This document shows positions 22,638-33,964 of a stretch of DNA of 64,000 bases, piece by piece; positions within the stretch are counted from its first letter, which is position 1, and every line of letters starts with the position of its first letter. The stretch lies in the NCBI RefSeq assembly GCF_019112545.1, contig NW_025064913.1:10655-74654 (forward strand), read 5' to 3'. The notes under the pieces were generated by a model. That model did no database searches, had not been told where the DNA came from, and was given only the letters and a program-made list of their open reading frames with translations. The DNA comes from Guyanagaster necrorhizus. Lineage: Eukaryota > Basidiomycota > Agaricomycetes > Agaricales > Physalacriaceae. The translations under genes were made by a program, and so were the position numbers.

Positions 22638-23432
22638 ATAAAAGCCCCGCCCATTCAAAGGGGCCTCTGATGATATCGACTGATTCCTTATTGACTGCAA
22701 ACAATACTTCGAGGTATACACTGGTTATCTCAGTACAGACATGAACAAAGTCATATTTGTGGCCTCCTATCTCAAAGAAAAAGCCAAGACATGGTGGATT
22801 CTTATTTTCCTGAACTTCCGATCCACCACCCGAGATCACTATCAATATCCATCTTGGCTGGTATTTAAACAAATGCTCCATGACAAGTTTATTGATCCAG
22901 CAGTACAGAAAGTACATAAGCAGAAGATCAAGAAGTACAAAATGGCAGATAAGGCAGCAACAGATTACTTCAATGAGTTGGAATGGTTGGCCCAACTCAC
23001 TGGAATTAGGGAAGATACAGGGAATACCAGAAGGATGGTCGAGGCCCTCAAGAGAGGTGTCCCCTCCTTGTACATCATGATGATCTCCACAATCAGCATC
23101 AAAGGACTGATGCCGATCAGGTATGATAAATGGAAGGAATGGATCACCAAGATGTACAAAGAGCAGCAAAGGCAGAAAGTGGAATCTATGACATTTTAGG
23201 ACAACCCCAAGAAGTCCTCTCCACCAACCCCAAACATGTCGGGGACAACTGCCAGGAAACCACAGGGAACCTCGATGGCTTCACCATCCTACAGTGTACA
23301 AAAGATGGGAACCAGAACAATATATACCAGATCAGAGAAGCTGATAGACATAGATAGGTTGAAAAAAGAAGGAAAGTGCTTCAATTGCAGGCAGAAGGGA
23401 CACATGTTGAAAGACTTCTCCAAAAAGAAGTG
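22638..23432 (+). pseudogene. element 1 gag: capsid and zinc knuckle
   Basis: One frame covers the capsid (KQYFEVYTGYLSTDMNKV, then YLKEKAKTWW, residues typical of gypsy capsid) and the nucleocapsid basic region, with two internal stops (a TGA near 22680 and the TAG after 23196). The CCHC knuckle at about 23373-23415 reads CFNCRQKGHMLKDF, so the last Cys is replaced by Phe. Gag forms the virus-like particle and packages RNA. The knuckle change would by itself impair packaging. Confidence 0.8.
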
Positions 23433-24019
23433 AACCCAAGAAGACATCCATGTGCAGATAGCCAAACTGCAGAAGGAGGACAAAGAACTCAGAAAAGAGA
23501 CCAAGGTGGAGAAGGTAAAAGACAGGGCCAAACAGTGAGTGATTCCACTGTATCAGCTGGAAAGCAATCAGGTGTGCCCTCGATAGCCACAGGTCAGACT
23601 TATAATACTTCTGTAGTCATCCCATTGCCATGTATGCATTCGAATATACTCCGATTATCTGATGAGCACACCTTTGAATCACAAGAAAAAACTCAACCAC
23701 CCACAGGCCAAACAGGGGCAGAGGGCCCCTTAATTTGGCTCAAGCCATTTGAAACAGAATGGACCTGGAGGGCCATCAAGGAAGCAGGAAGCAGGAGTGT
23801 GGTGAAAGCTATGCTGAGGACCTGGATACATCAAACATGAGTTGACGAAGCAACTGATGAAGCAGTAGAAACTCTAAAAAACACCAAATGGAGTATAGCC
23901 CTCAAATGGCTAGATGAGTTATATGGGCCTCAAAGGTTCATCTGGCATGCTAAAATGCCAGGATGAGACCTAATGACAAAGGCCCAAATCAAAACACTAA
24001 CTACTCGAACCATGTACTC

Positions 24020-24310
24020 CATCACCATCCTAATCGATAGTGGGTGTACTGGCAGCTCCATTAATTGAGCCTTCATCAAAAAACATCACCTTTCCACCTG
24101 ATCAACTGCAGCCCCCATTCCAGTGAATAATGTGGATGGGACCAAGAATCAGGCCAGCTCAATTACTAAATTCATCGAACTTCAACTCACCATTGGAGAT
24201 CACTCTGAGAGGATCGACTTGGCTGTCACTGATCTCAGGACAAAGGAGTTGTTCTTAGGACATGATTGGCTCCTTCGACACAACCCCCTCATCAATTGGA
24301 AGACTGGATG
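24020..24310 (+). pseudogene. element 1 protease
   Basis: The retropepsin active-site triplet DSG is visible in ILIDSGCTGSSI (about 24030-24060). The flap and the LGHDWLLRHNPLINW segment that normally follows are at about 24255-24300. Two TGA stops near 24067 and 24098 lie at likely Arg positions. This aspartic protease would cleave the Gag-Pol polyprotein. Confidence 0.75.
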
Positions 24311-24559
24311 AATAGTGTTCACCAGGTGTTGATGTCAGAAAATTCCATTCGAATTACCTGATGAAGACCTGGAAGACAGGTGGGATGAGAAAATGGAGGA
24401 TGGTGAAACCATTTTGGCCATAGATTTGCAGAAGGAAATCCACATTCATGCCATACACCATGCCAAAGACCTAGCCACCAAGGCTAATGAAGAGAGAAAG
24501 GAGAAGACATTTGAAGAAATGGTGCCAGAGTGGGCATGAGACTATCAAGATCTCTTCGA

Positions 24560-25400
24560 TAAAGAGAGCTTCAACGAGCTCCCTGATCCTAAGCCTTGGG
24601 ATCATGCCATCAAGCTAATCTCTAATGCCAATGCTAACCTGGACTGCAAAACGTATCCACTTAGCCATACCAAACAACAAGAGCTTGACAAGTTCCTCAA
24701 TGAGAATTTGTCCAGCAGGCGAATTAGGGCCTCCAAATCCCCTATGGCATCACCATTCTTCTTCATAAAGAAGAAGGATGGCAAATTGTGACCAGTCCAG
24801 GATTATCGAAAATTGAACGAGATGACCATCAAGAACCGGTATCCCCTCCCACTCATCTCAGAGCTAATGGACAAACTCTGGAGTGCCCAATACTACACTA
24901 AACTCGACATTTGGTGGGGATACAATAACATTTGTATCAAAGATGGTGATGAATGGAAGGCCACATTTAGGACCAACTGAGGACTATTTGAACCCACAGT
25001 GATGTTCTTTGGACTCACCAACTCCCCCGCAACCTTCCAATGGATGATGAATGACATCTTCAAGGATCTCATTGCCACCGGAAAAGTCACCATCTATCTC
25101 AATGACATCCTCATTATGTCAAAAATGAAAGAAGAGCATTGGGCATTAGTGCAGAATGTACTATACCTCATGAGGAAGCACAAACTCTTTCTCAAAGTGG
25201 AGAAGTGTGAGTTTGAAGTCCTGGAAACAGAATACTTGGGAGTTATTATCTCTGAAGGGGCCATCTGAATGGACCCAATCAAGGTGGTGGGAGTAGCCAA
25301 ATGGCCTGAACTGGTGAAAAAGAAAGAATTACAATCCTTCCTAGGATTCACGAATTTCTATCACTGATTCATCTGGGACTACAGCAAAATAGTTTGCCTA
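24560..25400 (+). pseudogene. element 1 reverse transcriptase
   Basis: The fingers and palm are readable in one frame: MASPFFFIKKKDGKL, then a TGA (24789-24791), [31 protein letters not shown], and VMFFGLTNSPATFQ. The catalytic YxDD box reads YLND because codon 25101-25103 is AAT; the active-site Asp is lost. Further TGA codons occur near 24979, 25266 and 25365. A one-base deletion near 25396 shifts into the RNase H frame. The enzyme is therefore dead twice over. Confidence 0.85.
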
Positions 25401-25900
25401 TGACTCAACTAACTGGCAATGCCCCTTGGACATGGGGTCCCACCCAACAGAATGCCTTTTCAGATCTCAAAAGACAACTGACTGAAGATGTCATCCTGGC
25501 AATCCCATCTCATGATGAAAAGTTCTGAGTTGAAGCAGACTCAAGTGAAGGGGCAATCGGAGTGGTACTAAGTCAGGAGCAGAATGGCAAATGGAGACTG
25601 GTGGCCTTCCTGTCTAAGGCACTCACTGTTACCAAGCAAAATTATGAAATATATGACAAGGAGCTACTCACCATAATGCTTGCACTTGAAGAGTGGCAGC
25701 ATTACCTCATTGGGGCAATGGAGATCTTCGAGATCTGGATGGATCATCAGAACCTCCAATATTTCCAACAACTGCAAAAACTCAACCACTGACAGGCACG
25801 ATGGGTAACAAAACTGAGCCAGTACCAGTACACTCTACACCACAAGCCCAGAACAGCCAACAAGAAGGCTGACTTACTCAGCCAAAGAGCAGATCATGAC
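25401..25900 (+). pseudogene. element 1 RNase H
   Basis: The frame contains VEADSSEGAIGVVLSQ, FLSKALTVTKQNYEIYDKE and IWMDHQNLQYF, which carry the expected Asp, Glu and Asp of the active site. It ends with NKKADLLS. Unlike RT and integrase, these catalytic positions are retained. Two TGA codons (near 25526 and 25790) interrupt the frame at likely Arg positions. Confidence 0.8.
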
Positions 25901-26059
25901 CAAGGTGTAGCCGACAATGATGGAGTAACCCTTCTCTGATCAGAACATTTCCATGCCATGCTCATGCCTACAGAGGAAGAAGTCCAGGAGCACATCAAAA
26001 GCACCACCCACAACACTCATAAATAGGACCAAAGGATCACCCCATCCTTGAACCATGAG

Positions 26060-27140
26060 CAGGAAATAACAAAAGAAGAAGGGATGATTTGGTATGATGG
26101 ACAAATTTATGTTCCATGAGATCAGGCACTCTATGGCAACATCATTGCCATGTGTCATGACCACACAACTGCTGGTCATCCAGGGGTTGCCAAAACCAAG
26201 GAACTCATCCTGCATGAGTACTGGTGGCCTAAGATGGGGAGCGACATCATCACCTATGTCAAGGCCTGTGAAGTCTGTTAATGAGGAAAGTCATCCACTT
26301 GAGCCCATGTGGCCTCCTTATACCCAAATGAAGTCCCCTCATCACCATGGACTCATATCTCTGTCGATATGATCACCAGACTACCAGATTGCCAGGGGCA
26401 TGATGCCATCCTCATCATTGTTGATTGATTCTCAAAGATGATCATCCCAATTGCATGCTCCACTGAGTTGTCATTGGAAGGGTGGGCTAAAATTCTGCGA
26501 GACGAAGTATATGTGAAATACAGAATGCTCCAGGTAGTCATCTCCAATAGGGGATCCCAATTCATCTCCAAATTTCTCGACAACTTATATTGTCTTCTCA
26601 ATATCAAACAAAATGCATCCACTGCATACCATCCCCAAACCAATGGACAAACAGAGCAGGTAAATCAAGAGGTCAAGAAATACCTTCATCTCTTTATCAA
26701 CTACAGACAAGATGATTGGGTGGAATAGCTAGCACTTGCTGCATTCCAGCACAATAACTGGATACACTCAGCTACTAGGAAGACTCCATTCTTTGTGAAC
26801 TATGGACAACACCCACATATCACCCAAACCACCTGTCACCATGCCTTGACCCCCGCCTCATTCGACTTTGCATCAAACATGACTAAAATTCATGAGAAAA
26901 CCAAAGCTGCACTAGAAAAAGCCATGATAACTATGAAAACCTAGTATGACAAACACCAATGTCTGGCACACACCTATAATGTCAAAGATAAAGTCTGGCT
27001 CAACACGACCAACCTTCATACTTGCAAAAGTGGGGTCAGCTGCATACAAACTGAAATTACCTGCGACCTGGAAAATCCACGATGTATTCAATGAAACATT
27101 GCTTTCCCCTTACATTGCATCTGTATTCCCTAACCAGAAA
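26060..27140 (+). pseudogene. element 1 integrase
   Basis: The HHCC zinc domain is visible (CHDHTTAGHPG followed by YVKACEVC). In the DDE core the first Asp (VDMITRLP) and the Glu (TNGQTEQ) remain. The middle Asp codon 26546-26548 is AAT, so the motif reads SNRGSQF. Stops occur near 26119, 26279, 26427 and 26727. A deletion near 26990-27020 removes part of the GPF-type C-terminal region and changes frame into KVGSAAYKLKLP. Integration activity is not possible from this copy. Confidence 0.85.
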
Positions 27141-27146
27141 TGACCT

Positions 27147-27371
27147 TTGCCTCCCCTCCCTGACCTAATTGATGATGAAGAACACTACAAAATTGATCAA
27201 GTCCTAAATCATAAACTCCGCAAGGTTAAAGCGAAAGGTGGCAGAACTACAACAACAGTGGACTACCTGGTCAGTTGGAAGGGATACAGTCCAGAATCCA
27301 ACCAATGGATCAATGAAAAGTACATGAATGCCAACAATGCCATACATGAATATGAATTATCTCTAAATTAA
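27147..27371 (+). pseudogene. element 1 chromodomain
   Basis: The C-terminal 74 residues contain YKIDQVLNHKLRKVKAKGG and YLVSWKGYSPESNQWI, the aromatic-cage layout of a chromodomain, ending at TAA 27369. Chromodomains at the integrase C-terminus define chromoviruses and steer integration to marked chromatin. This segment itself has no stop. Confidence 0.85.
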
Positions 27372-27391
27372 GTCATCAGGACAATGATCTT

Positions 27392-27401
27392 AAGGAGGAG
27401 G
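27392..27401 (+). promoter_or_regulatory. polypurine tract
   Basis: AAGGAGGAGG lies immediately upstream of the 3' LTR (3 bp gap), the usual place for the primer of plus-strand synthesis. Confidence 0.7.
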
Positions 27402-27404
27402 TAA

Positions 27405-27842
27405 TGTTATGATTTTTCCCCTTTTTACTGACTTTTACCCCTATTTATGCTTAGTCAGGATGCTAAACTGGGATCATGGGAAGAGATTAGTCATCACAAC
27501 TAGTCTATTCTTCATACACTCATGACGATGCTTGACAACACACAATCAACCTTTTATGTATGGTAATGATGCCCAAGGACAACAGGCACTATGGACACAG
27601 AGCAACACAATTAGCAGTAGTATTATTAGCATAGTCTGTATGGTATTTAAGGACTGACAGCTCTCACTGGAAACCCCAGCTTTGAGCTAAAGTTTATATT
27701 CACCATTCTACCTTGAGTCAATAATCTGATCTTGTGACACAATGAGCAAGTACACAAACAAGTGAACTCAAGTGATCCCTTGAAGTGCAAAGGGACATCT
27801 GTTTATCACATGCTACCACTCATGTGACACTTGGACCTAACA
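27405..27842 (+). repeat. 3' LTR of element 1
   Basis: 438 bp, TGTTATG..CTAACA, near-identical to 19910-20347. The differences are mostly CG/TG or CG/CA pairs. It is followed by AGAAA at 27843-27847. Confidence 0.93.
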
Positions 27843-27847
27843 AGAAA

Positions 27848-29350
27848 TCAGTGGTATCTCCAGCTATTACTGAAGTACTCCATCTGTTGGAGCACCCACC
27901 AGTCTCTTGCCTTTCCCATGAAGTGGGAGGCCATGAATGCAATGCAATGTAAGTCCAAGTCAAAATACATGCTATATACTTCAAAGCATAGTTCACAGGC
28001 TGTGATGAAGCAGTCAAGATCTTCATGAGTGCCCTCAAACATCTCTGGTTCTCAGACCAGAGTGAGCTTGCAGACTGGCCAGAGGGCTCCATCTCCCATA
28101 GTGCCTGTGGGCTGTCAGGGAGGATCCAGTGGTTGGAACTTTGGAGACAGCTGTGGCAGTGACCACAGGCTGGAGTTATCAGCAGATGTTGGTGCCAAGC
28201 TTGCTGAGCTTTGTGGAGACAGTGGTGGAGAAGAAGATGGTAGCATGATCAGCTGTTCTGGTTTCTTGCCTTTGCTGAAGGATTCTGCTGGTCCAGCTGA
28301 ATCATCATCTTTGCTGGTATATAGGCAGAGTCTATATGTCTAAGGGTTTAGCATGTTGGTCCAGGGCAGGAGGCTTTCCAGCATGGGTTCAGAGCTCTAT
28401 CTTGACTTGTAAGAGACAGAGGTTTGATATGGATAAGCAGGATATTGCATATTGAATTTAAAAATGGCCATGGCCATAATGCTGTATGAAAGAATGTCCT
28501 TCCACTTGTCAACCCAAGGCAACTCAGCCTACTGACATTCCAATTCCATCATGCACCACAATGCCTCAGCAGGCAGAGTGTGTGCCATCTATTCCTGGAC
28601 CTTCTGATACTCTTCTTCTAGCCATTTCTTCTTTTCTTTCTTGCTCTATTGCTTTGCAAATTTGTTGATCCTCCTCTTCAAGTTGGGCTTATAGTATGTT
28701 GTACTCATCCTGCACTTAGTAGTGGCCTTGGAGATTAAGCTCTTCAGCTCAATGAATTTTCCAGGTATGTTTGTCTATGCCACTGCTGATGGTGAGGGCT
28801 CAGATGAGAGTACTTGGTCCCATAGCTTGCTGATGGATGAGATAAGGCAGAGTGACTGGTACTGCTCCTGTGGCTTGTCATAAAAAGACAGTGTTAGAGT
28901 AGATGGACTCAGTGTGGGGCTCATCATTGTTGGTGCTGTCAAAGTCACTCCAGCTGAGCTCTTGCTCCAGCCTTCATTCTCTTTGGCAGTGGGCATCCAG
29001 CTGACTTCTAAGGCATCACTCCTGGAAGGTGGTTCAAGCTTGAGCAGCCATGGTTCATACAGTCTGTAGAGCACTTTCAGTGGCCCTTGCAGTTCTGGAG
29101 AGGAGGAGGTCTCAGAAAGGGGAATAGAGAGAAGGAGGAGTCCACTCCTCACTTGATATTCATTTGTGATAATGATCTGTGGGAGACTTCACTGTCTGAG
29201 TCAGAAGAGAACCTACTCCTTCTCTGAAGGAGAGTTCCATGGGAACAGGAATGTGGTCATGGTGATGAGGGGTCACTATCCTCACCAGAGATGACAATAG
29301 GACTACTTTTCCAGCCAGAAGGGCTGCTGGATATATGTGGGGCTAGGAGG
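27848..29350 (-). pseudogene. element 2 gag, N-terminal half
   Basis: On the minus strand a Ser/Pro/Glu-rich leader (29152-28775) is followed by a capsid start (28042-27848). The capsid contains MFEGTHEDLDCFITACELC and GKARDWWVLQQMEYFSNSW, typical of fungal gypsy Gag. The frame then runs into the element 1 insertion and resumes at 19909. Several in-frame stops are present. Confidence 0.7.
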
Positions 29351-29355
29351 CTTTT

Positions 29356-29813
29356 TGTTATGATTTTCCTACTTTTTCCTCGATTTAACCCCTATTTATG
29401 CTTAGTCAGGGCACCAGAATGAGTGCTTAAGACTGTGGGATGAGGCTTAGTCATCACAACTAGGCCAGATCAGTCATTGTCTTTTGATGCAACAGCATTG
29501 CCTGACAATGCACAACCAACCTTTTGTGTATGATAGTGATGCCCAAGGACAATGAACACAATGGACTCAGAGAGATACAATAGGTAGATATTATTATTAG
29601 CAGATGATGTACAGTATTTAAGATGCTCACTCTCACTGGTAACCCCAGCTTCAAGCTAAAGTTTATTTTCACACCATCCTCTCTCAAGCTGACTCACTTT
29701 GCCTTGTGACACATCAATCAGACTACACATCAGTGAACTCAGCTGATCTCTCAAAGTGCAAAGAGACATCTGTTTATCATGTGTATCTGTTCACATGATG
29801 CTTGGATCTAACA
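29356..29813 (+). mobile_element. solo LTR, 458 bp
   Basis: Begins TGTTATGATTTTCC and ends GGATCTAACA, with CTTTT on both sides (29351-29355 and 29814-29818). It is related to the LTRs of elements 1 and 2. Its internal segment AGCTTCAAGCTAA (about 29647-29659) matches the complement of the element 2 primer-binding site, so it belongs to that subfamily. A solo LTR arises when two LTRs recombine and delete the interior. Confidence 0.88.
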
Positions 29814-29818
29814 CTTTT

Positions 29819-30314
29819 AGAATGGCATTCCTCTTCCAAGCTTCATTGTTTATTGTCAGGGCTTGTGATGGAGATCTTTACCAATGGCACTTCTTCACCA
29901 TACTCTCTTCAGAGGATGACTCCTCCTTCATTGCTAATGTCCATGGCACCAATTTCTGAATTGCTTTCAGGAAGCAGGACTTCCTGCTCAGCTGGAAGGT
30001 GGGTCACTTTAATCCAGCAGAGAAAATGGACTGTGAATCTGGATGCTCCAAACTCATATTGTCTAATGGTTCTGTAGCAGCAGAGATGAGAGTGGGTCTG
30101 AGAGAGTCTGATGTTTTGTCAGTAGGCATTCCAATGAGCCAGTAGCCAATAGTACCAGTCATAGATATCTCACCTGTAAATGTAGAAGATGTAAACAAAT
30201 AGCAGGGTTGCCATGAAGGCAGAGATAAAAACTGCAATAGTGAAGTAAAGGGTGGATTTCATATGATACTCTCAGCAGTTGCTGAGAGAAAGGCAAGTCA
30301 TGCTTCAAGCTAAT
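29819..30314 (-). pseudogene. element 2 leader next to its 5' LTR
   Basis: The first bases on the minus strand (30314-30301) read ATTAGCTTGAAGCA, a self-priming type primer-binding site. A short frame of 77 residues (30237-30004) follows. The segment is cut from the rest of gag by the solo LTR. Confidence 0.6.
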
Positions 30315-30764
30315 TGTTAGACTCAAGCATCACATGAGTGTAAACCCATGATAAACTGGCATTGTATCATGTTTGTACAATTGCACCAGAGTCCACTTCT
30401 ATTGTTTGACTTGGTAAGAAGACCAAGGTGTTGCAAGTAGGCTTGAGAGTGAACGGAATAGAATAAAATGTAGCTCAAAGCTGAGTCTACTACAGCAAGA
30501 GCTATGCTACTTATATATGTTTTGTCCTGGGATGAATATAGTCAGTCCTTTTATGGCTACCTGCAAGTTGGAACTAAAGAATGTGCTACAGGTGCATGAA
30601 ACAATGAAGTCTACACTTTGTCAAGATGTCCATTGTGAGTTGCAGTACAATAGTGCAAGTCATTCAATAGAGGCATGGTTACCAGTCCAGCCAGGTAGAT
30701 AATGATTAGGCACTCAAGATTAAATAGGCACTTCATAAGATAAGATAACTGAAAAATCATAACA
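30315..30764 (-). repeat. 5' LTR of element 2
   Basis: About 450 bp in reverse orientation. The left end TGTTAGACTC is the inverse of a GAGTCTAACA terminus, and the right end is the inverse of TGTTATGATTTTT. It is clearly related to the other LTRs in the island, but more diverged. Its partner LTR was not found. Confidence 0.8.
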
Positions 30765-30769
30765 AGAAC

Positions 30770-31585
30770 ACAGTAAAGTAGTTCTCTGCCTGATGACATT
30801 GTAGATTAACAAGAGCCATGCTATGCCAACAAGCATATGTCCATCATTCATTTCTCTTGAGCACCCTTCAAAGGACCCTGCACTATCTTAGTCTATGGAA
30901 CAGTAGCTGAAATCATTCATTTGTGGCCAAGATGCATGAGCAATATTTCAACAATCTTTCCATGGTCCAATTCTGTCATTGTTCCTCCTTTTGTCAAGAT
31001 CTTTTTTCTCATATGGCCACCAAGAGCATCTGCTTTCCTCAACTCTTTGGAGTTCACTGCACTCATGCAGACCAACAGTGCCCATCACTCTCAAGATGTT
31101 TAGTTGGATGCCTCAATCAAGAGCCTAGATCATCATATCAGCGAAATTTAGAGTGACATGGACCCACTCCACAATGCTGGCCATATCTTTGAAATTGCAA
31201 ATGTCACAACTCACAACAATTAGATGCAACTAAGAATCAACCTTATCTCCCACCCACCATTTGTCTGGTTGAATACTTGTGGAATGTCATGGTAATCCCA
31301 GGTTGTGAGGGCCTTATTATGTATCTGGGTTTGACATTTTTGAGATTGCAGAGAGGCCATGTTCTCAGCCAGGTGTACAGCTCCTGGAGAGGCACAGTTC
31401 AGATGCTCTGTCACAAGTTATTGTGGTGAGTGACAATGAATGTGCCTTGGGCACAAGAAAGGACTTCCCTTCCCTGAAATGGAATTTGGTGTGCCTTCTT
31501 GAATGCACCCTCTGGTGAAGCTGTGAATGTTGCCTTGATTTTTTGTTCAGATATCTGGGATTATCTGACAAGACTGGGGAAGGCA
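30770..31585. other. CpG-poor transposon-derived DNA, unassigned
   Basis: It keeps the CG-poor composition up to about 31585. Minus-strand readings give disjointed coding-like stretches (for example QIPFQGREVLSCAQGTFIVT near 31480-31420). No domain can be named. Confidence 0.4.
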
Positions 31586-31589
31586 TTCC

Positions 31590-32224
31590 GGAGAAATCGG
31601 TTGAAGAAATGATCTGATAGGGTTTGTGTCTTTTGTTGACTCGTGACTCGATGCGCTAGAGATCTGTTAAATTGGTCATATGTATACTGCATATCTATTT
31701 TGAATCCCGCTGTTGCCCCTCTGCTCCCACGGTCATTGGATCCACCAAGAATGTTAGCTATCTTCACAAATTCATTGCCGGTGGGAGCGTTGGATGAGGT
31801 CCGGTCCTTCAGTGATCATGTGTGCATTAATCATGATTACCATATTCTTCCATTATTCATAGTGTTGGTCCTGCGACCATCACTAGCGTTGCCCCATTAT
31901 CTCTCCAGAACCCTGCAAGATGGTCCGACGAATAAAGTGAAGCAAAACATTGTCTCGCTCTGCAACTCAGTGATAAGGATCCTCCATACGATCCGACACA
32001 ATAAGCCGATCCATATCCTAAATATGACAGCTATGACCAGGAACCTGGTTGTAACATTATTGTCACCTGTAATTGTTTCTTTCTTTGACCCTGAGACGGG
32101 CCAGTATAATAAGCGTGCCAACAGTGCCATGAATTACCACCTTCCTCCAACAGCTCTGTATGTAAGACCTCTATCATCTGACATCAACTCATTGACTGAT
32201 CACTTTTGCCGTCTTACCATCAGC
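31590..32224. other. likely upstream region of the F-box locus
   Basis: CG dinucleotides reappear at 31588. A long plus-strand frame happens to be open through this region and into the F-box N-terminus, but its composition is not convincingly coding. I see no other feature. Confidence 0.35.
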
Positions 32225-33964
32225 ATGTCATCCAATACGCCCTCTACCCGCGCTTTTCTTCACGATCTGATATCCAAATATGATTGGATATCGACGTTTG
32301 ATCATTCTCCCGAGTTCATAACGTTCATGCAGACCAACGCTGTACCAAAAACCTTTCCAAGCAGCCCAGTTAGAGGCAGCGATTAATAGCATCGACTCAC
32401 CAATCACTGAGATACAGACCGAGATCGATCTACTCCGAAATGCGGTTGCGTCTCTAGAGACGCATATGTCGCGGCTCAAAACAATTAGACGCGATTACCG
32501 GTCTGCGTTATCCCTCATTCGTGGTTTCCCTAGCGAGATCCTTGTCGGGATTTTGCGCTGGACACCAAAAGAATTTACAAAGCCCAGATCCAGGGAACCT
32601 TTCCACGTCCGTGGATTTGACGTGTTCAGGATCATGGACAGACCATGGTATCTCGGTCAGGTTTGCAGCTCCTGGAGAGATGCGGTCGAGTCGCTATGCC
32701 CTGAGAACTGGGCAACTCTCAAGATCGACATGCTAGGTAAACAAATTAAAAAAGATGCTGGACATACTGTGTCAGTCCCATTCCCGAAGAAGAACATGGT
32801 GGCTCTTCTTGAGTGTGCCCTGGAGCGAAGCCTAGAACGTCGCATTGACTTCTTCTTCAGACATTGGCGGTTTGACGAGAGCTTGAGAGAAGAATTCGAC
32901 TAGGAAGATGAACTGATGAACCAGTGTTTCTATCTCCTGTTGACTCACTCAATGCGCTGGGGATCGGTAGAGTTGACCAGATTGAGGAGGTATACTTAAC
33001 ATGTAGAATGGATGCTGCGCCTGGAAATATTGACGCGTTCGAATTCGCGCCAAAGCTAAAAACCCTCCACTTAACCAACATGCACGCAGGGGCTGAAGTC
33101 TCCTTTCCTGCTCATAATCTGGTCTCCTTTCTTGACGGAAGGAAGCTGCCAGATAATGTCACGACGATAAATTATTTGGATATCGTCGCATCAGCTCCTA
33201 ATATCCTCTATTTTTCGTATCATCATCACAGTCCCATCCCAGAATCATCTGGTCCATATTCTCGTCACATTATAAACTCCTCGCTTCGTACACTCTCGGC
33301 ATCTCTCGGAAGTTTTCTTTCCAGCATTGTATTACCGGCTTTGAAAGAGATGACTCTCACATCGGGATGTCCCAATTACCATACCGTGAGCTCGGAGCCA
33401 ATTATATGTCCCGAAGATGCGCTCTCCCACCTACATGCCTTGATCATTCGCTCTCAATGTTCCCTGACTGTCCTTCGTTTTGTCGATGCCACAATGGATG
33501 ACAACTTGATTCCCATTCTCCAGCTATCTCCCCAGCTTGTCACACTTGTCTTTGAATACAACGCATGGTCCAGTACGCCGGACAACATCATGGAGACTTT
33601 TGTTCTCAAAATGTCGGAGATTACACGTGTGGGGGCTGAAACATATCCTGTGCTGCTTCCATGTTTGAAGGAGCTGGAGTTCTATGTGGATGACATCGAG
33701 TTTGAGTCAGTGGACTTTCTCAATACTGACTTTGTGGACATGATTTCTTCACGACTTGTTGTTCAGCAAGGCGGACAAATTCTTAAAAGTCTCGTTGTTG
33801 TGGTCATTGGAAGAGCTTTTTATGTACCTTTCCAGCACCAAGGTGGGATCCAAGCGCTGGAGCGTTTGAGGGACAATGGTCTTGATCTTCATTTGGATTT
33901 AGACGATTACGAGGACCGTGTTCTGGAAGCCAGCACACGTATCTGCAATCCTGAGGATGAATGA
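32225..33964 (+). pseudogene. F-box/LRR-type protein, frame-broken
   Basis: The expected agaricomycete F-box layout is visible. It runs from an N-terminal segment from ATG 32225 (ISKYDWISTFDHSPEFITF), through a coiled coil (IDSPITEIQTEIDLLRNAV, about 32399-32455), to the F-box itself (LIRGFPSEILVGILRW, about 32515-32562). Next are WYLGQVCSSWRDAVESLCP and a long LRR-like C-terminus ending at 33964. Three lesions break it: a one-base insertion near 32357, a TAG at 32901-32903, and a frame change near 32970, probably with loss of a short segment. F-box proteins normally recruit substrates to SCF ubiquitin ligases. The last 346 residues are still uninterrupted, so decay is recent. Confidence 0.75.

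Larger units (their letters stand above)
19910..27842 (+). mobile_element. complete Ty3/gypsy chromovirus-type LTR retrotransposon (element 1)
   Basis: A 7933-bp element with two 438-bp LTRs (TG..CA), an AGAAA target duplication, a self-priming primer-binding site, a polypurine tract and the order gag, protease, RT, RNase H, integrase, chromodomain. It is inserted in the gag of element 2 in opposite orientation. The two LTRs differ mainly by C/T and G/A changes at CG sites, indicating a fairly recent insertion followed by cytosine-methylation decay. All genes are broken by stops and small deletions, so it is not autonomous. Confidence 0.93.
16680..30764 (-). mobile_element. older Ty3/gypsy retroelement (element 2), nested and 3' truncated
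   Basis: Read on the minus strand, the element begins with its 5' LTR at 30764-30315. A leader and gag follow (30314-27848, interrupted by a solo LTR), then the rest of gag and pol (19909 down to about 16680). Removing element 1 and one copy of its AGAAA duplication rejoins the gag frame across positions 27848 and 19909, apart from one TGA. Reverse transcriptase keeps the YFDD box (17627-17638), but the frame is full of stops. RNase H follows at about 17300-16850. The homology ends near 16680, before any integrase, and no 3' LTR was found. Confidence 0.8.

Noticed and set aside
31643..32224. long frame continuous with the F-box N-terminus
   Set aside because: Composition is not coding-like and the family N-terminus begins at ATG 32225; treated as chance openness.
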